Positions 1 through 8,746 of a stretch of 64,000 nucleotides of DNA are shown here, one piece after another (position 1 is the stretch's first letter; each line of letters starts with the position of its first letter). This stretch comes from Sediminicola sp040566555 (GTDB lineage: Bacteria; Bacteroidota; Bacteroidia; Flavobacteriales; Flavobacteriaceae). Both the position numbers and the translations under genes were made by a program. The stretch is taken from NCBI RefSeq assembly GCF_040566555.1, contig NZ_JBEWYP010000003.1, forward strand, positions 454,176 to 518,175. The letters are read 5' to 3'. The notes under the pieces are model-generated. The model saw only the letters and a program-made list of their open reading frames with translations, made no database searches and was not told the origin of the DNA.

Positions 1-152
1 AAATCAAAGGATATTTTGCTCTTGGTAAATAACTCTCCTCCGCTTACCTCGATAGCTTTGTCTACAATTTGTTGTGCTGTTAAACTTTCCTTTTTCTTCT
101 CTTTACAGGACAAAATGGAGCAAAATACGAATAGAACAAATATATTTTTCAT
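1..152 (-). CDS. DUF6503-like lipoprotein, N-terminal part only
   Basis: The first 50 residues of a gene that runs off the left edge. The protein starts MKNIFVLFVFCSILSCKEKK: a short hydrophobic signal ending in a lipobox (ILSC) followed by lysines, so an exported lipoprotein is expected. The next part, LTAQQIVDKAIEVSGGE, resembles the start of the DUF6503 family, which is common in Flavobacteriaceae and has no known function. The assignment is from memory of the family and rests on a short fragment. It is divergent from smpB, separated by about 115 bp. Confidence 0.6.
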   Translation of the reverse strand, partial: MKNIFVLFVFCSILSCKEKKKESLTAQQIVDKAIEVSGGELFTKSKISFD

Positions 153-250
153 AGGTGTAAATTTAAGATAAATTGTCAGATTCAATTTATATGGCAAAGG
201 TTCACAAAATAATTCTAAATGCTATAAATGGTTTATTCTTTTATTGTTGT

Positions 251-258
251 TACTTTTG
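251..258 (+). promoter_or_regulatory. Bacteroidota -7 element close to smpB
   Basis: TACTTTTG matches the TAnnTTTG consensus. No clear TTG is seen at the expected -33 distance. The smpB ATG lies only 8 bases after this box, so a transcript from here would have almost no leader. Confidence 0.4.
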
Positions 259-266
259 TAAATGAT

Positions 267-728
267 ATGCAGAAAAACATCAATATAAAGAATAAGAAAG
301 CCAAATTTGAATATGAGATTTTGGATACTTATGTTGCGGGCATTGTCCTTTCAGGTACCGAGATAAAATCTATTCGTCTTGGCAGGGCCTCCATATCCGA
401 AAGTTTCTGTGAATTTAATAGTCTATCAGAATTATTTGTAATCAATATGCAGGTAGATGAATATTCCCATGGGAGTCATTACAACCATAAACCTAAAGCA
501 GAACGAAAACTATTATTACAAAGAAGAGAGCTTAAAAAGCTGGAAAAAGAGGTCAATACATCTGGACTAACAATTGTACCCTTAAATCTTTTTGTCAATG
601 ACAACGGGTTGGCTAAAATCAAGATAGCCTTGGCCAAGGGTAAAAAATTATACGACAAAAGGGAATCTATTAAAGAAAGGGATACCAAGAGAAACCTGGA
701 CAGGATCAAAAAAAGTTTTAATAACTAG
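267..728 (+). CDS. smpB: SsrA-binding protein SmpB
   Basis: SmpB binds tmRNA and brings it to stalled ribosomes for trans-translation. The 153-residue product has the usual length and the family's landmarks: GTEIKSIR near residue 30, NHKPKAERKLLL near residue 75, and a basic C-terminal tail (GKKLYDKRESIKERDTKR) that enters the ribosomal decoding site. The reading frame is open 39 bases further upstream, but those residues (MVYSFIVVTF...) are unlike SmpB. ATG 267 gives MQKNINIKNKKAKFEY, a normal start. tmRNA itself is not in the window. No same-strand gene follows closely; pcm is convergent 29 bp downstream. Confidence 0.95.
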   Translation: MQKNINIKNKKAKFEYEILDTYVAGIVLSGTEIKSIRLGRASISESFCEFNSLSELFVINMQVDEYSHGSHYNHKPKAERKLLLQRRELKKLEKEVNTSGLTIVPLNLFVNDNGLAKIKIALAKGKKLYDKRESIKERDTKRNLDRIKKSFNN

Positions 729-757
729 TATTTGCTACTTTTACCAAGCCAATTTTC

Positions 758-1399
758 TTAATTTTTATCTTCCAAAAGAGGTACGAACCTAAACGATCCA
801 TATTCCATTTTTTCAAATTCCAGTTCCGATTTTCTAATATAAAGGGTCATTATCTGATCGTTATTGCCCACTGGAATGACCAATCTACCTCCTATTTTCA
901 ATTGCGCCATCAATGGCTTGGGCACAAATGGAGCGCCTGCAGTAACCACGATACCATCAAAGGGTGCTTCCTCTGGCAAGCCCTTATACCCATCGCCAAA
1001 TATCATCTTTTTAGGTCGATAGCCCATTTTCTTGAAAAAGATATTCGTTTTTTTAAAAAGCTCCAATTGACGCTCTATAGTATAGACTTTGGTTTTTAAA
1101 TGTAATAGGGTGGCCGTTTGATATCCACTTCCTGTACCTATTTCCAAGATTTTATGATTAGGCTGGGTTTCTAGAAGTGCTGTCTGAAAAGCAACGGTAA
1201 AAGGCTGGGATATAGTTTGATCGGCACCTATAGGAAATGCTTTATCCTGATAGGCATGGGCTTCAAAACTACTATCTAAAAATAAATGTCGGGGTATTGT
1301 TCGTATGGCATCCAATACTTTGTGGTCTACTATTCCTTTATCGGCCAGAATTTCGGCCAATTTATTACGCATTCCACGATGTTTTAGGGTGTCTTTCAA
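758..1399 (-). CDS. pcm: Protein-L-isoaspartate O-methyltransferase
   Basis: Methylates L-isoaspartyl residues in aged proteins with S-adenosylmethionine, starting their repair to aspartate. The 213-residue protein has the SAM-binding motif I (ILEIGTGSGYQTATLL, about residues 85-100), the family signature TISQPFTVAFQT just before it, and a late GGRLVIPVG strand. The start is TTG, which gives MKDTLKHRGMRNKLAE, matching typical flavobacterial Pcm N-termini; the alternative ATG at 1372 would remove nine conserved-looking residues. It stands alone, convergent with smpB and divergent from the oxidoreductase at 1637. Confidence 0.93.
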   Translation of the reverse strand: MKDTLKHRGMRNKLAEILADKGIVDHKVLDAIRTIPRHLFLDSSFEAHAYQDKAFPIGADQTISQPFTVAFQTALLETQPNHKILEIGTGSGYQTATLLHLKTKVYTIERQLELFKKTNIFFKKMGYRPKKMIFGDGYKGLPEEAPFDGIVVTAGAPFVPKPLMAQLKIGGRLVIPVGNNDQIMTLYIRKSELEFEKMEYGSFRFVPLLEDKN

Positions 1400-1613
1400 A
1401 AGTTCGGTTTTGGATTACGAAGTTAAAAAAAAGGACGCTATGTGCATTGAAGGATTTAAAAAGTTATCCAATTCATTTAAAGAAATAATTGAAATTTATT
1501 TTTTAGAACAACGATTCAAGCATTTGGCCAAGTACGACTCCTCGCATATAATTTGAGTTGTGAATTCCTAAAAACTACGTATCAATTTTCATGGAAGAAT
1601 CGTTTCATATCCT

Positions 1614-1621
1614 TATTTTTG
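1614..1621 (+). promoter_or_regulatory. -7 element before the Gfo/Idh/MocA gene
   Basis: TATTTTTG fits TAnnTTTG and lies 15 bases before the ATG at 1637, which supports that downstream start. No convincing -33 element is visible. Confidence 0.4.
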
Positions 1622-1636
1622 ACAAAAACGAAATTT

Positions 1637-2605
1637 ATGCTCAAGGTTGGAGTCCTGGGAGCAGGACATTTAGGTAAAATTCATTTGCGCCTTTTGAATG
1701 AATCCCAAAAATATAATCTGGTTGGCTTTTATGATCCGGATGCCATCAATGGGAAAAAGGTGGCCAACGAATTTGGATACACCTATTTTGACAATATCAA
1801 TAAACTAATTGACGCAGTGGATGTGGTAGATATAGTCACTCCTACCCTTTCCCATTTTGATTGTGCAAAAAAAGCCATGGAAAAGGGAAGGCATGTATTT
1901 ATAGAAAAGCCCATTACCAATACCTACGAGGAAGCAGAAGAATTATTGGCACTGGAAAAAAAGCATGGTATAAAAGGACAGGTGGGACATGTAGAACGCT
2001 TTAATCCGGCGTTTTCGGCAGTAAAGGATAAGATACAAAATCCAATGTTCATAGAAACCCATAGACTCGCCGAGTTCAACCCGAGGGGCACTGATGTTCC
2101 AGTGGTTCTGGATCTTATGATCCATGATATAGATGCCATCCTTAGCGTTGTAAATTCTGAGGTGAAGCAAATTAATGCCAGTGGGGTTTCTGTTATAAGC
2201 AACTCTCCTGATATTGCCAATGCCAGGATAGAATTTGAAAATGGGTGCGTTGCCAATCTAACCGCCAGTAGAATCTCACTGAAAAATATGCGTAAATCGA
2301 GATTCTTTCAGCGAGACGCCTACATTTCTGTAGACTTTCTCGAGAAAAAAGTAGAGGTGGTAAAAATGAAGGACGCTCCAGAAACACCAGGAGATTTTGA
2401 TATGGTGCTGCAGAATGCAGAAGGTGAAAAGAAACAGATTTATTTTGAAAATCCAACCATATCAACCAACAATGCCATATTGGATGAGTTGGAAACATTT
2501 GCAGATGCTATTAACAACAATACTACGCCCATTGTATCCCTTTACCAAGGAACACAAGCATTAAAGGTAGCACTGCAAGTAATAGCTTCTTTTGAAAAGA
2601 AATAA
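1637..2605 (+). CDS. Gfo/Idh/MocA family NAD(P)-dependent oxidoreductase
   Basis: A 322-residue dehydrogenase. The Rossmann motif VGVLGAGHLGKIHLRLL lies at the N-terminus, the family's EKP motif (FIEKPITNTYEEAEELL) near residue 95, and a DLMIHDIDAIL helix near residue 160, where the catalytic His is usually found. The substrate is unknown; relatives act on sugars or sugar nucleotides. The frame is open 84 bases upstream, but the extra 28 residues have no family resemblance and the -7 element lies inside them, so ATG 1637 is chosen. The next gene, a hydroxyacyl-CoA dehydrogenase, begins 93 bp downstream and may be co-transcribed. Confidence 0.88.
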   Translation: MLKVGVLGAGHLGKIHLRLLNESQKYNLVGFYDPDAINGKKVANEFGYTYFDNINKLIDAVDVVDIVTPTLSHFDCAKKAMEKGRHVFIEKPITNTYEEAEELLALEKKHGIKGQVGHVERFNPAFSAVKDKIQNPMFIETHRLAEFNPRGTDVPVVLDLMIHDIDAILSVVNSEVKQINASGVSVISNSPDIANARIEFENGCVANLTASRISLKNMRKSRFFQRDAYISVDFLEKKVEVVKMKDAPETPGDFDMVLQNAEGEKKQIYFENPTISTNNAILDELETFADAINNNTTPIVSLYQGTQALKVALQVIASFEKK

Positions 2606-2698
2606 TATAAGAATTAGGTTAGGTTTAAAAGATTGGATTGATCTTCTAAAAATCTAACAACACATCAAATAATGATTGAAAAACAGTAAAATCAAAGC

Positions 2699-3586
2699 AT
2701 GAAAAATATTGCAGTTATAGGTGCCGGCACCATGGGTAATGGTATAGCGCACGTTTTTGCCCAAAATGGTTATAAGGTAAACCTAATAGATATTTCACAA
2801 GCCTCGTTAGACAAGGGAATGGCGGTTATTGAAAAAAACCTGGACAGAATGGTTTCAAAAGAGACCATTTCGGATGAAGAAAAATTAAATACCCTTAAAA
2901 ACATTACTACCCATACTGTTCTTAAGGAAGGAGTGAAAAATATGGATTTGGTAGTGGAAGCCGCTACCGAGAATGTGGAGATCAAATTAAATATATTCAG
3001 GGAGTTGGACGGGATCTGTAACCCCGAAACTATTTTGGCCACCAACACCTCCTCCATTTCCATAACCCAGATAGGAGCTGTTACCAAAAGGGCCGATAAG
3101 GTTATTGGAATGCATTTTATGAACCCTGTACCTATCATGAAATTGGTTGAAATCATCCGAGGCTACAATACTTCTGACGAAGTGACCAAGAACATCATGG
3201 AATTATCCAAAAAATTGGGTAAAACACCAACTGAGGTCAACGATTATCCAGGGTTTGTGGCAAATAGGATCTTAATGCCAATGATCAACGAGGCTATTGA
3301 AACCCTTTACAACGGGGTTGCAGGAGTTTCTGAAATAGACACCGTGATGAAATTGGGAATGGCGCATCCAATGGGACCATTGCAATTGGCAGATTTTATA
3401 GGTCTGGATGTATGTCTTTCTATTCTTAACGTAATGTATGATGGCTTTAAAAATCCTAAATATGCACCATGTCCTCTTTTGGTGAACATGGTAATGGCTC
3501 AAAAATTAGGAATAAAATCCGGAGAAGGCTTTTATGATTACTCGGAATCCAAAAAAGCGGAAAAAGTTTCCGCTCAATTCATTTAG
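2699..3586 (+). CDS. 3-hydroxybutyryl-CoA dehydrogenase
   Basis: Oxidises or forms 3-hydroxyacyl-CoA, usually 3-hydroxybutyryl-CoA with acetoacetyl-CoA, using NAD(P). The 295-residue protein is the usual length for the single-function enzyme. The N-terminal nucleotide fold starts with AVIGAGTMGNGIAHVFAQNG. MHFMNPVPIMKLVEIIRG near residue 140 carries the catalytic His and the typical following Glu. VNDYPGFVANRILMPMINEA begins the C-terminal helical domain. The stop is 8 bp before the DUF1015 gene, so the two are probably one transcript. Confidence 0.92.
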   Translation: MKNIAVIGAGTMGNGIAHVFAQNGYKVNLIDISQASLDKGMAVIEKNLDRMVSKETISDEEKLNTLKNITTHTVLKEGVKNMDLVVEAATENVEIKLNIFRELDGICNPETILATNTSSISITQIGAVTKRADKVIGMHFMNPVPIMKLVEIIRGYNTSDEVTKNIMELSKKLGKTPTEVNDYPGFVANRILMPMINEAIETLYNGVAGVSEIDTVMKLGMAHPMGPLQLADFIGLDVCLSILNVMYDGFKNPKYAPCPLLVNMVMAQKLGIKSGEGFYDYSESKKAEKVSAQFI

Positions 3587-3594
3587 ATTAACAG

Positions 3595-4830
3595 ATGGCC
3601 ATCATCAAGGCTTTTAAGGCTATTAGACCAGCGAAGGATAAAGCTCCCTTTTTAGCGTCCCGTTCCTATGAAGACTATACCGTTAAAGAGCTAAATGCCA
3701 TCCTGACCTATAATCCATTTTCGTTTTTACATATTATTAACCCGGGTTTTAAATTTGATAAAAAGGTATCAGGAGGAGAGCGTTTAAAACTTATCAGAAA
3801 TAGGTACTTGGAGTTTCTAGAGGATGAAATCCTTATACGTGATACCCAACCATCCTTTTATCTTTATAAAATAGAAAAGGAAGATTTTAGCTGTTGCGGT
3901 TTGTTCTGTGGTACCAGTGTTGAGGACTATAAGAATAATGTGATCAAAAAACACGAGGATACTATTAAGCATAGAGAAAACCTTTTTGCAGTATACTTGA
4001 AGAATGTAAGCTTTAATGCGGAACCGGTATTATTGACTTATCCTGATAATCCCACCATTGGAGAAATTATTGGCGAGGTAAAAAACAGGGATCCTGAATA
4101 TCGATTTTCAACGACCGATAAAGCTACCCATACACTATGGACCATCACCAGGGAAGAGGACATTTCAAAATTACAGGATGAATTCAGTAAGATTGACTCA
4201 CTTTATATTGCTGACGGTCACCATAGAAGTGCTTCCTCAATGATTTTTGCCGATAAGAGCAAAAAAGGCAATCCGGGGCACACGGGAATGGAACCCTATA
4301 ACTATTTTATGAGTTACCTGATCCCGGAGTCAGAGATCAAGATATTTGAATTCAATAGATTGGTAAAGGACCTAAATGGTTTGACGAAGGAAGAATTTTT
4401 AATAGAACTGGATACTTACTTTAAGATCGAAAAGAAAGGTAATGCCCTATTCAAACCCTTGGAAAAGCATCAGTTCAGTATGTATTTGGATGGTGATTTT
4501 TATGCGTTGCAATTGAGAAAGCAAATTTTCAAGTTCACCGATGCCCTGAGCAGATTGGACACACAAATACTCTATAAAACTATTTTGGAACCAATTTTGG
4601 GCATATCCGATCTTAGAAAGGATAAAAGAATCAAATATGGTTTTGGCAAGAACAACATCTTCAATATGAAAGATGAAATAGATAAGGGGAATTTTATGGT
4701 TGGCTTTGGAATGGTTCCCGTCTCCATAAAGGAACTCAAGGATATTGCCGATGCCGGATTGGTAATGCCTCCAAAAAGCACTTATATTGAACCTAAAATA
4801 AGAAGTGGACTTACCATCTATGAACTATAG
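3595..4830 (+). CDS. DUF1015 family protein
   Basis: A 411-residue cytoplasmic protein of the DUF1015 family, whose biochemical role is not established. The family landmark YIADGHHRSASS is near residue 205, and the N-terminus (AFKAIRPAKDKAPFLASRSY) is typical. Two cysteines sit together in CCGLFCGTSVEDYKNN near residue 100. The adjacency to 3-hydroxybutyryl-CoA dehydrogenase recalls the common pairing of DUF1015 genes with dehydrogenase genes, but no function follows from this. It probably shares a transcript with the upstream gene and perhaps with the YggS-like gene 47 bp downstream. Confidence 0.85.
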   Translation: MAIIKAFKAIRPAKDKAPFLASRSYEDYTVKELNAILTYNPFSFLHIINPGFKFDKKVSGGERLKLIRNRYLEFLEDEILIRDTQPSFYLYKIEKEDFSCCGLFCGTSVEDYKNNVIKKHEDTIKHRENLFAVYLKNVSFNAEPVLLTYPDNPTIGEIIGEVKNRDPEYRFSTTDKATHTLWTITREEDISKLQDEFSKIDSLYIADGHHRSASSMIFADKSKKGNPGHTGMEPYNYFMSYLIPESEIKIFEFNRLVKDLNGLTKEEFLIELDTYFKIEKKGNALFKPLEKHQFSMYLDGDFYALQLRKQIFKFTDALSRLDTQILYKTILEPILGISDLRKDKRIKYGFGKNNIFNMKDEIDKGNFMVGFGMVPVSIKELKDIADAGLVMPPKSTYIEPKIRSGLTIYEL

Positions 4831-4877
4831 ATGCTAGTATCAAAAACTTCTAAAACAAGTTTAAAGAATTTTCAAAA

Positions 4878-5537
4878 ATGGCTATTAAAGATAATTTACA
4901 AGAAATACTTACCTCCATCCCAAAATCTGTAACTTTAGTTGCCGTATCAAAAACAAAGCCTGAAAAAGATATCCAAGAAGCGTATGATGCAGGCCAAAGG
5001 GTATTTGGCGAAAACAAGATACAGGAAATGACCCAAAAATGGGAGAATCTACCCAAGGATATACAGTGGCATATGATTGGTCATGTACAGACCAACAAAG
5101 TAAAGTACATGGCAGAATATGTTTCCTTGGTTCATGGGGTGGATAGCCTAAAACTTCTAAAAGAAATTAACAAGCAGGCAAAAAAGCACCATCGTATTGT
5201 AGATTGTCTGTTGCAAATACATATAGCTGAAGAGGACACCAAATTTGGGCTGGACGAATCAGAACTAAAGGATTTGTTGGGTTCAGAAACCTTTGGGAAA
5301 TTAGAAAACATAAAGGTTGTGGGACTAATGGGCATGGCCACCTTTACAGACGATAAAAATCAGATCCGTAGAGAATTCAAACACCTTAAAACACAATTTG
5401 ATAAATTAAAGGCAACATTACCTAAGATTGATACCTTGTCCATGGGGATGAGTGGTGACTATCTAATAGCCATTGAAGAAGGGAGTACTATGATCCGAAT
5501 AGGAAGTAGTATTTTTGGGGAAAGAAACTACAATTAA
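4878..5537 (+). CDS. YggS-family pyridoxal-phosphate homeostasis protein
   Basis: A single-domain PLP-binding TIM-barrel protein (219 residues) of the YggS/PROSC family, which buffers free PLP and affects amino-acid balance. AVSKTKPEKDIQEAYDAG near residue 22 contains the Schiff-base lysine; FGENKIQEM and HMIGHVQTNKVKYM follow. The C-terminal SMGMSGDYLIAIEEGSTMIR and RIGSSIFGERNY are the usual phosphate-binding strands. It has no decarboxylase or racemase second domain. Confidence 0.93.
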   Translation: MAIKDNLQEILTSIPKSVTLVAVSKTKPEKDIQEAYDAGQRVFGENKIQEMTQKWENLPKDIQWHMIGHVQTNKVKYMAEYVSLVHGVDSLKLLKEINKQAKKHHRIVDCLLQIHIAEEDTKFGLDESELKDLLGSETFGKLENIKVVGLMGMATFTDDKNQIRREFKHLKTQFDKLKATLPKIDTLSMGMSGDYLIAIEEGSTMIRIGSSIFGERNYN

Positions 5538-5575
5538 TGTTGTAAAGAAACAGTGACCCGCAAGGGCAGAGAAAA

Positions 5576-6937
5576 ATGTACGTAATACTCGATATAGAAA
5601 CAACTGGCGGCAAATACAATGAGGAGGGCATCACCGAGATTGCCATCCATAGGTTCGACGGACATGAAGTTGTTGATCAGTTTATCAGCCTTATCAATCC
5701 AGAGAAGGAAATACAGCCGTTCGTAGTAAACCTAACCGGCATTAACAATAAGATGTTAAGGACGGCACCCAAATTTTATGAGGTTGCAAAACGAATAGTT
5801 GAAATTACATCAGATGCTGTAATTGTAGCACACAACGCCCAATTTGATTATCGAATCTTACGGACCGAATTCCGTAGGTTGGGTTTTAATTTCGAACGTA
5901 AAACCTTATGTACGGTTGATCTTTCAAAAAAATTGATTCCAGATCAAGATTCGTACAGCTTGGGGAAATTGGTTCGTTCCTTGGGCATCCCTGTCAGTGA
6001 TAGGCACAGGGCCAATGGCGATGCCTTGGCTACCTTAAAACTATTTAAATTGCTGTTGTCAAAAGACAATGACAAGTCCATCGTAAAGGAAATTACCAAA
6101 GCTGCTACCTTGGGGGAGCTCTCCCCCACCCAATTAGATATTGTAGAACAACTCCCTTCTATCAGGGGGGTTTATTATATGCACAACAAGGATGGGGAAA
6201 TTATATTCTTGGGTAATTCAGGAAATATAAAAAAGCGGGTAAATCAGCACTTTACAAATGATGGTTCCAAGGCAAGAAAAATACAAAAAGAGACAAAAAC
6301 AGTAACTTTTGAGCGTACGGGTAGTGAGTTAGTGGCCCTTTTAAAGGAAAATGAAGAACTGCAAAGGAACAAGCCGAAATACAATACCTATTCCAGGCGA
6401 AAGCTTTTTTCTTACGGGATCTATAAACGCACAAACCCCAATGGGTATTTCTCCCTGAGTACTGAGAGGATCAAAGAAAGTTCAGATCTAGTGGCAACCT
6501 TTAACAGTATACATGCTGCCCAAAATTTCCTTTACAAAATTACCGAAGAATTTCAGTTATGTGATAAGCTAAATGGAATTTCCCAGGCAAAGACAAACTG
6601 TTCCAAACATACCTCGGGATTATGCTTAGGGGCATGCATCCAAAAAGAGGAAACCGCACCATACAATGAAAGGGTCAACTTGGCGTTGGGCACTTATTCC
6701 ATCTCCAATAAGAACATGATTCTGATTGATAAAGGTCGGGAATTGGGAGAAAAAAGCGGAATTCTGATTAAAAATGGAGTCTTTATGGGCTTGGGATTTT
6801 TTGATTTGAATTATCAGATCAATAAGCTTCAAATTTTGGAAACCATCATTACCCCTATGGAGGATAATGCCAATACCACCTTTCTAATTGAATCGCATCT
6901 TAGAAAAGGAAAGATTGCTAAAATTGTTACCTTGTAA
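5576..6937 (+). CDS. DEDDh exonuclease fused to a UvrC-like GIY-YIG nuclease
   Basis: A two-domain nuclease of 453 residues. Residues 1-165 form a DnaQ-type 3'-5' exonuclease: YVILDIETTGG (Exo I, D6/E8), VIVAHNAQFDYRIL (Exo II) and HRANGDALATLKLF (Exo III with the His of DEDDh). From about residue 198 comes a GIY-YIG module like the N-terminal half of UvrC or Cho (RGVYYMHNKDGEI, NIKKRVNQHF), then ELVALLKENEELQRNKPKYN, where UvrC has its catalytic Glu. A cysteine-bearing segment (CSKHTSGLCLGACIQKE) follows. This architecture occurs elsewhere in bacteria; a role in nucleotide excision or other DNA repair is inferred. It is not the main replicative epsilon subunit by architecture. Confidence 0.88.
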   Translation: MYVILDIETTGGKYNEEGITEIAIHRFDGHEVVDQFISLINPEKEIQPFVVNLTGINNKMLRTAPKFYEVAKRIVEITSDAVIVAHNAQFDYRILRTEFRRLGFNFERKTLCTVDLSKKLIPDQDSYSLGKLVRSLGIPVSDRHRANGDALATLKLFKLLLSKDNDKSIVKEITKAATLGELSPTQLDIVEQLPSIRGVYYMHNKDGEIIFLGNSGNIKKRVNQHFTNDGSKARKIQKETKTVTFERTGSELVALLKENEELQRNKPKYNTYSRRKLFSYGIYKRTNPNGYFSLSTERIKESSDLVATFNSIHAAQNFLYKITEEFQLCDKLNGISQAKTNCSKHTSGLCLGACIQKEETAPYNERVNLALGTYSISNKNMILIDKGRELGEKSGILIKNGVFMGLGFFDLNYQINKLQILETIITPMEDNANTTFLIESHLRKGKIAKIVTL

Positions 6938-6989
6938 GCAGAAGAGTTAATTAGTGCACTTTTATTATTTTTACTAAAAAAGCATTCTA

Positions 6990-7832
6990 TTGAGCCACCA
7001 ACCCAACCTTTCCAAAAACTGGAAGAAAAAGATTCATGAAGTAATTTACGGGACCCATACCCCCGCAGGGAAGCTTTTTGATATCATCTTATTGATTGTC
7101 ATTGTTTACAGTGTTATCATTGTCATGTTGGAAAGTGTTCCAGGGATAGACCAAGAATACCATACCTTTCTAAATGTATCGGAATGGATCGTCACTATCC
7201 TTTTCACAATAGAATACATCCTAAGAATCATCTGTATTCGAAAACCTAAGACATATATTTTCAGTTTCTTTGGAATGGTTGACCTCTTATCCACACTTCC
7301 AAAATACCTTTCCCTAATATTTGTAGGTTCACAATACTTGACTGCATTTAGGGCCTTGCGCCTTTTAAGGATTTTTAGAATACTTAAGCTCGCACGTTTT
7401 GTTGGGGCATCTAATAATCTTGCTAGGGCATTAAGTGCCAGTCGGACAAAAATATTGGTCTTCGTGTTTTTCATCATTGTCGTTTCTGTATTGTTGGGTA
7501 CGGTCATGTACATCATAGAAGGCCCTGAACATGGATTCAATAGTATTCCGCATAGTGTTTATTGGACCATAGTGACGCTAACTACGGTGGGCTATGGAGA
7601 TATTTCACCCCAAACCCCATTGGGACAATTTCTTGCCAGTTTAATCATGATCATTGGATACGGTATCATAGCCGTTCCTACAGGCATAGTATCATCAGAA
7701 TACACAAGTGCAATGAACAAGAGAAATACAATACAAGACAAAGGCAGAGCCTGCCAGACATGTGGCACCGAAGTACTAAGAAAAGATGCTAAATTCTGCA
7801 GAATCTGCAGTACGGAATTAAAAGATGATTAA
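6990..7832 (+). CDS. Voltage-gated-type potassium channel with C-terminal zinc ribbon
   Basis: An ion transporter of 280 residues with six predicted membrane helices. S4 is visible as RALRLLRIFRILKLARFV (residues 121-138) with arginines every third residue, and the pore filter TTVGYGD (198-204) is that of K+ channels. After S6 the soluble tail carries C255, C258, C270 and C273 in a C-x2-C-x11-C-x2-C pattern, likely a zinc ribbon. The start is TTG; no ATG lies close upstream and MSHQPNLSKNWKKKIHEVIY is a plausible N-terminus. The stop codon overlaps the miaA start (TAATG), so the two genes are translationally linked. Confidence 0.9.
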   Translation: MSHQPNLSKNWKKKIHEVIYGTHTPAGKLFDIILLIVIVYSVIIVMLESVPGIDQEYHTFLNVSEWIVTILFTIEYILRIICIRKPKTYIFSFFGMVDLLSTLPKYLSLIFVGSQYLTAFRALRLLRIFRILKLARFVGASNNLARALSASRTKILVFVFFIIVVSVLLGTVMYIIEGPEHGFNSIPHSVYWTIVTLTTVGYGDISPQTPLGQFLASLIMIIGYGIIAVPTGIVSSEYTSAMNKRNTIQDKGRACQTCGTEVLRKDAKFCRICSTELKDD

Positions 7833-8743
7833 TGGCTGACAAATGGCTTATATCAATTGTTGGCCCAACTGGCATAGGTAAAACTTCTTTGGCCATTAAA
7901 CTGGCCCAACACTTTGAAACGGAAATAATATCCGCAGATTCTAGACAGTTTTTTAAGGAAATGGCCATAGGCACAGCAGTTCCATCTAGGGAAGAATTAG
8001 AGACCATAAAACACCATTTCATCCAAAACATTAGCATTTTTGATGAATATTCCGTGGGGGATTTTGAAAGGGATGCCATTGCGTTGCTCCATGAATTATT
8101 CAAAAAAAGTAACATTGTTATAATGGTTGGTGGTAGTGGACTCTATATTGATGCCATTACAAAAGGACTGGACAAGTTTCCAGAAGTTGACCCCAATATC
8201 AGGGTGCAATTAAATAAGCTCCTGAAAGATCAAGGTATTTCTGTATTACAAGAAAAACTGTCCGTCTTGGATCCTACCTACTTCAATAAAGTGGATACTG
8301 AAAATCCCCATCGATTAATAAGGGCCCTTGAAATTTGCATGGGTACCGGAAAACCTTTTTCTTCTTTTTTACACCAAAATAAGGTAGTAAGGGATTTTAA
8401 GACCATCAGTATTGGGATAGATGCAGAACGCCATATTATTTACGATCGCATCAATCAACGTGTAGATCTAATGGTAGAAGCGGGTTTGGTAGATGAAGTT
8501 AGATCCCTAGAACCCCAAAAAGCATTAAATGCCCTTCAAACTGTTGGCTACAGGGAACTTTTCAAATATTTTGAAGGAGATTGGACGTTGGATTTCGCCA
8601 TTTCGGAAATAAAAAAGAATACCAGAAGATTTGCGAAAAGACAATTGACATGGTTTAAGAAAAATGAACAAACCATTTGGGTAGATTACCTAGAGGATAT
8701 CGACTCAATAGTAGATAAGATTAAACAAAAATTTAAAATATAA
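7832..8743 (+). CDS. miaA: tRNA dimethylallyltransferase MiaA
   Basis: Transfers a dimethylallyl group to A37 of tRNAs that read UNN codons. The 303-residue protein shows the P-loop GPTGIGKTSLAIKLA, the substrate motif SADSRQFFKEMAIGTA, MVGGSGLYIDAI, LQTVGYRELFKYFEG, and the RRFAKRQLTWFKK signature near the C-terminus. Its start overlaps the channel gene by one base, and the gluconokinase gene starts 3 bp after its stop. Confidence 0.96.
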   Translation: MADKWLISIVGPTGIGKTSLAIKLAQHFETEIISADSRQFFKEMAIGTAVPSREELETIKHHFIQNISIFDEYSVGDFERDAIALLHELFKKSNIVIMVGGSGLYIDAITKGLDKFPEVDPNIRVQLNKLLKDQGISVLQEKLSVLDPTYFNKVDTENPHRLIRALEICMGTGKPFSSFLHQNKVVRDFKTISIGIDAERHIIYDRINQRVDLMVEAGLVDEVRSLEPQKALNALQTVGYRELFKYFEGDWTLDFAISEIKKNTRRFAKRQLTWFKKNEQTIWVDYLEDIDSIVDKIKQKFKI

Positions 8744-8746
8744 ATT

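Noticed and set aside
1439..1555. A 38-codon ATG frame in the gap between pcm and the oxidoreductase gene (MCIEGFKKLSNSFKEIIE...)
   Set aside because: No start signal, no family resemblance and short length in AT-rich DNA; chance is the simplest explanation.
2618..2657. Imperfect inverted repeats (GTTAG/CTAAC, AAGAT/ATCTT) after the oxidoreductase gene
   Set aside because: No T tract and several unpaired bases; could be a weak structure but not a supported terminator.
7287..7295. TTATCCACA, a perfect DnaA-box sequence, inside the channel gene
   Set aside because: A single box inside a coding gene without AT-rich unwinding DNA or further boxes; a similar lone match is at 56426. Neither marks an origin.
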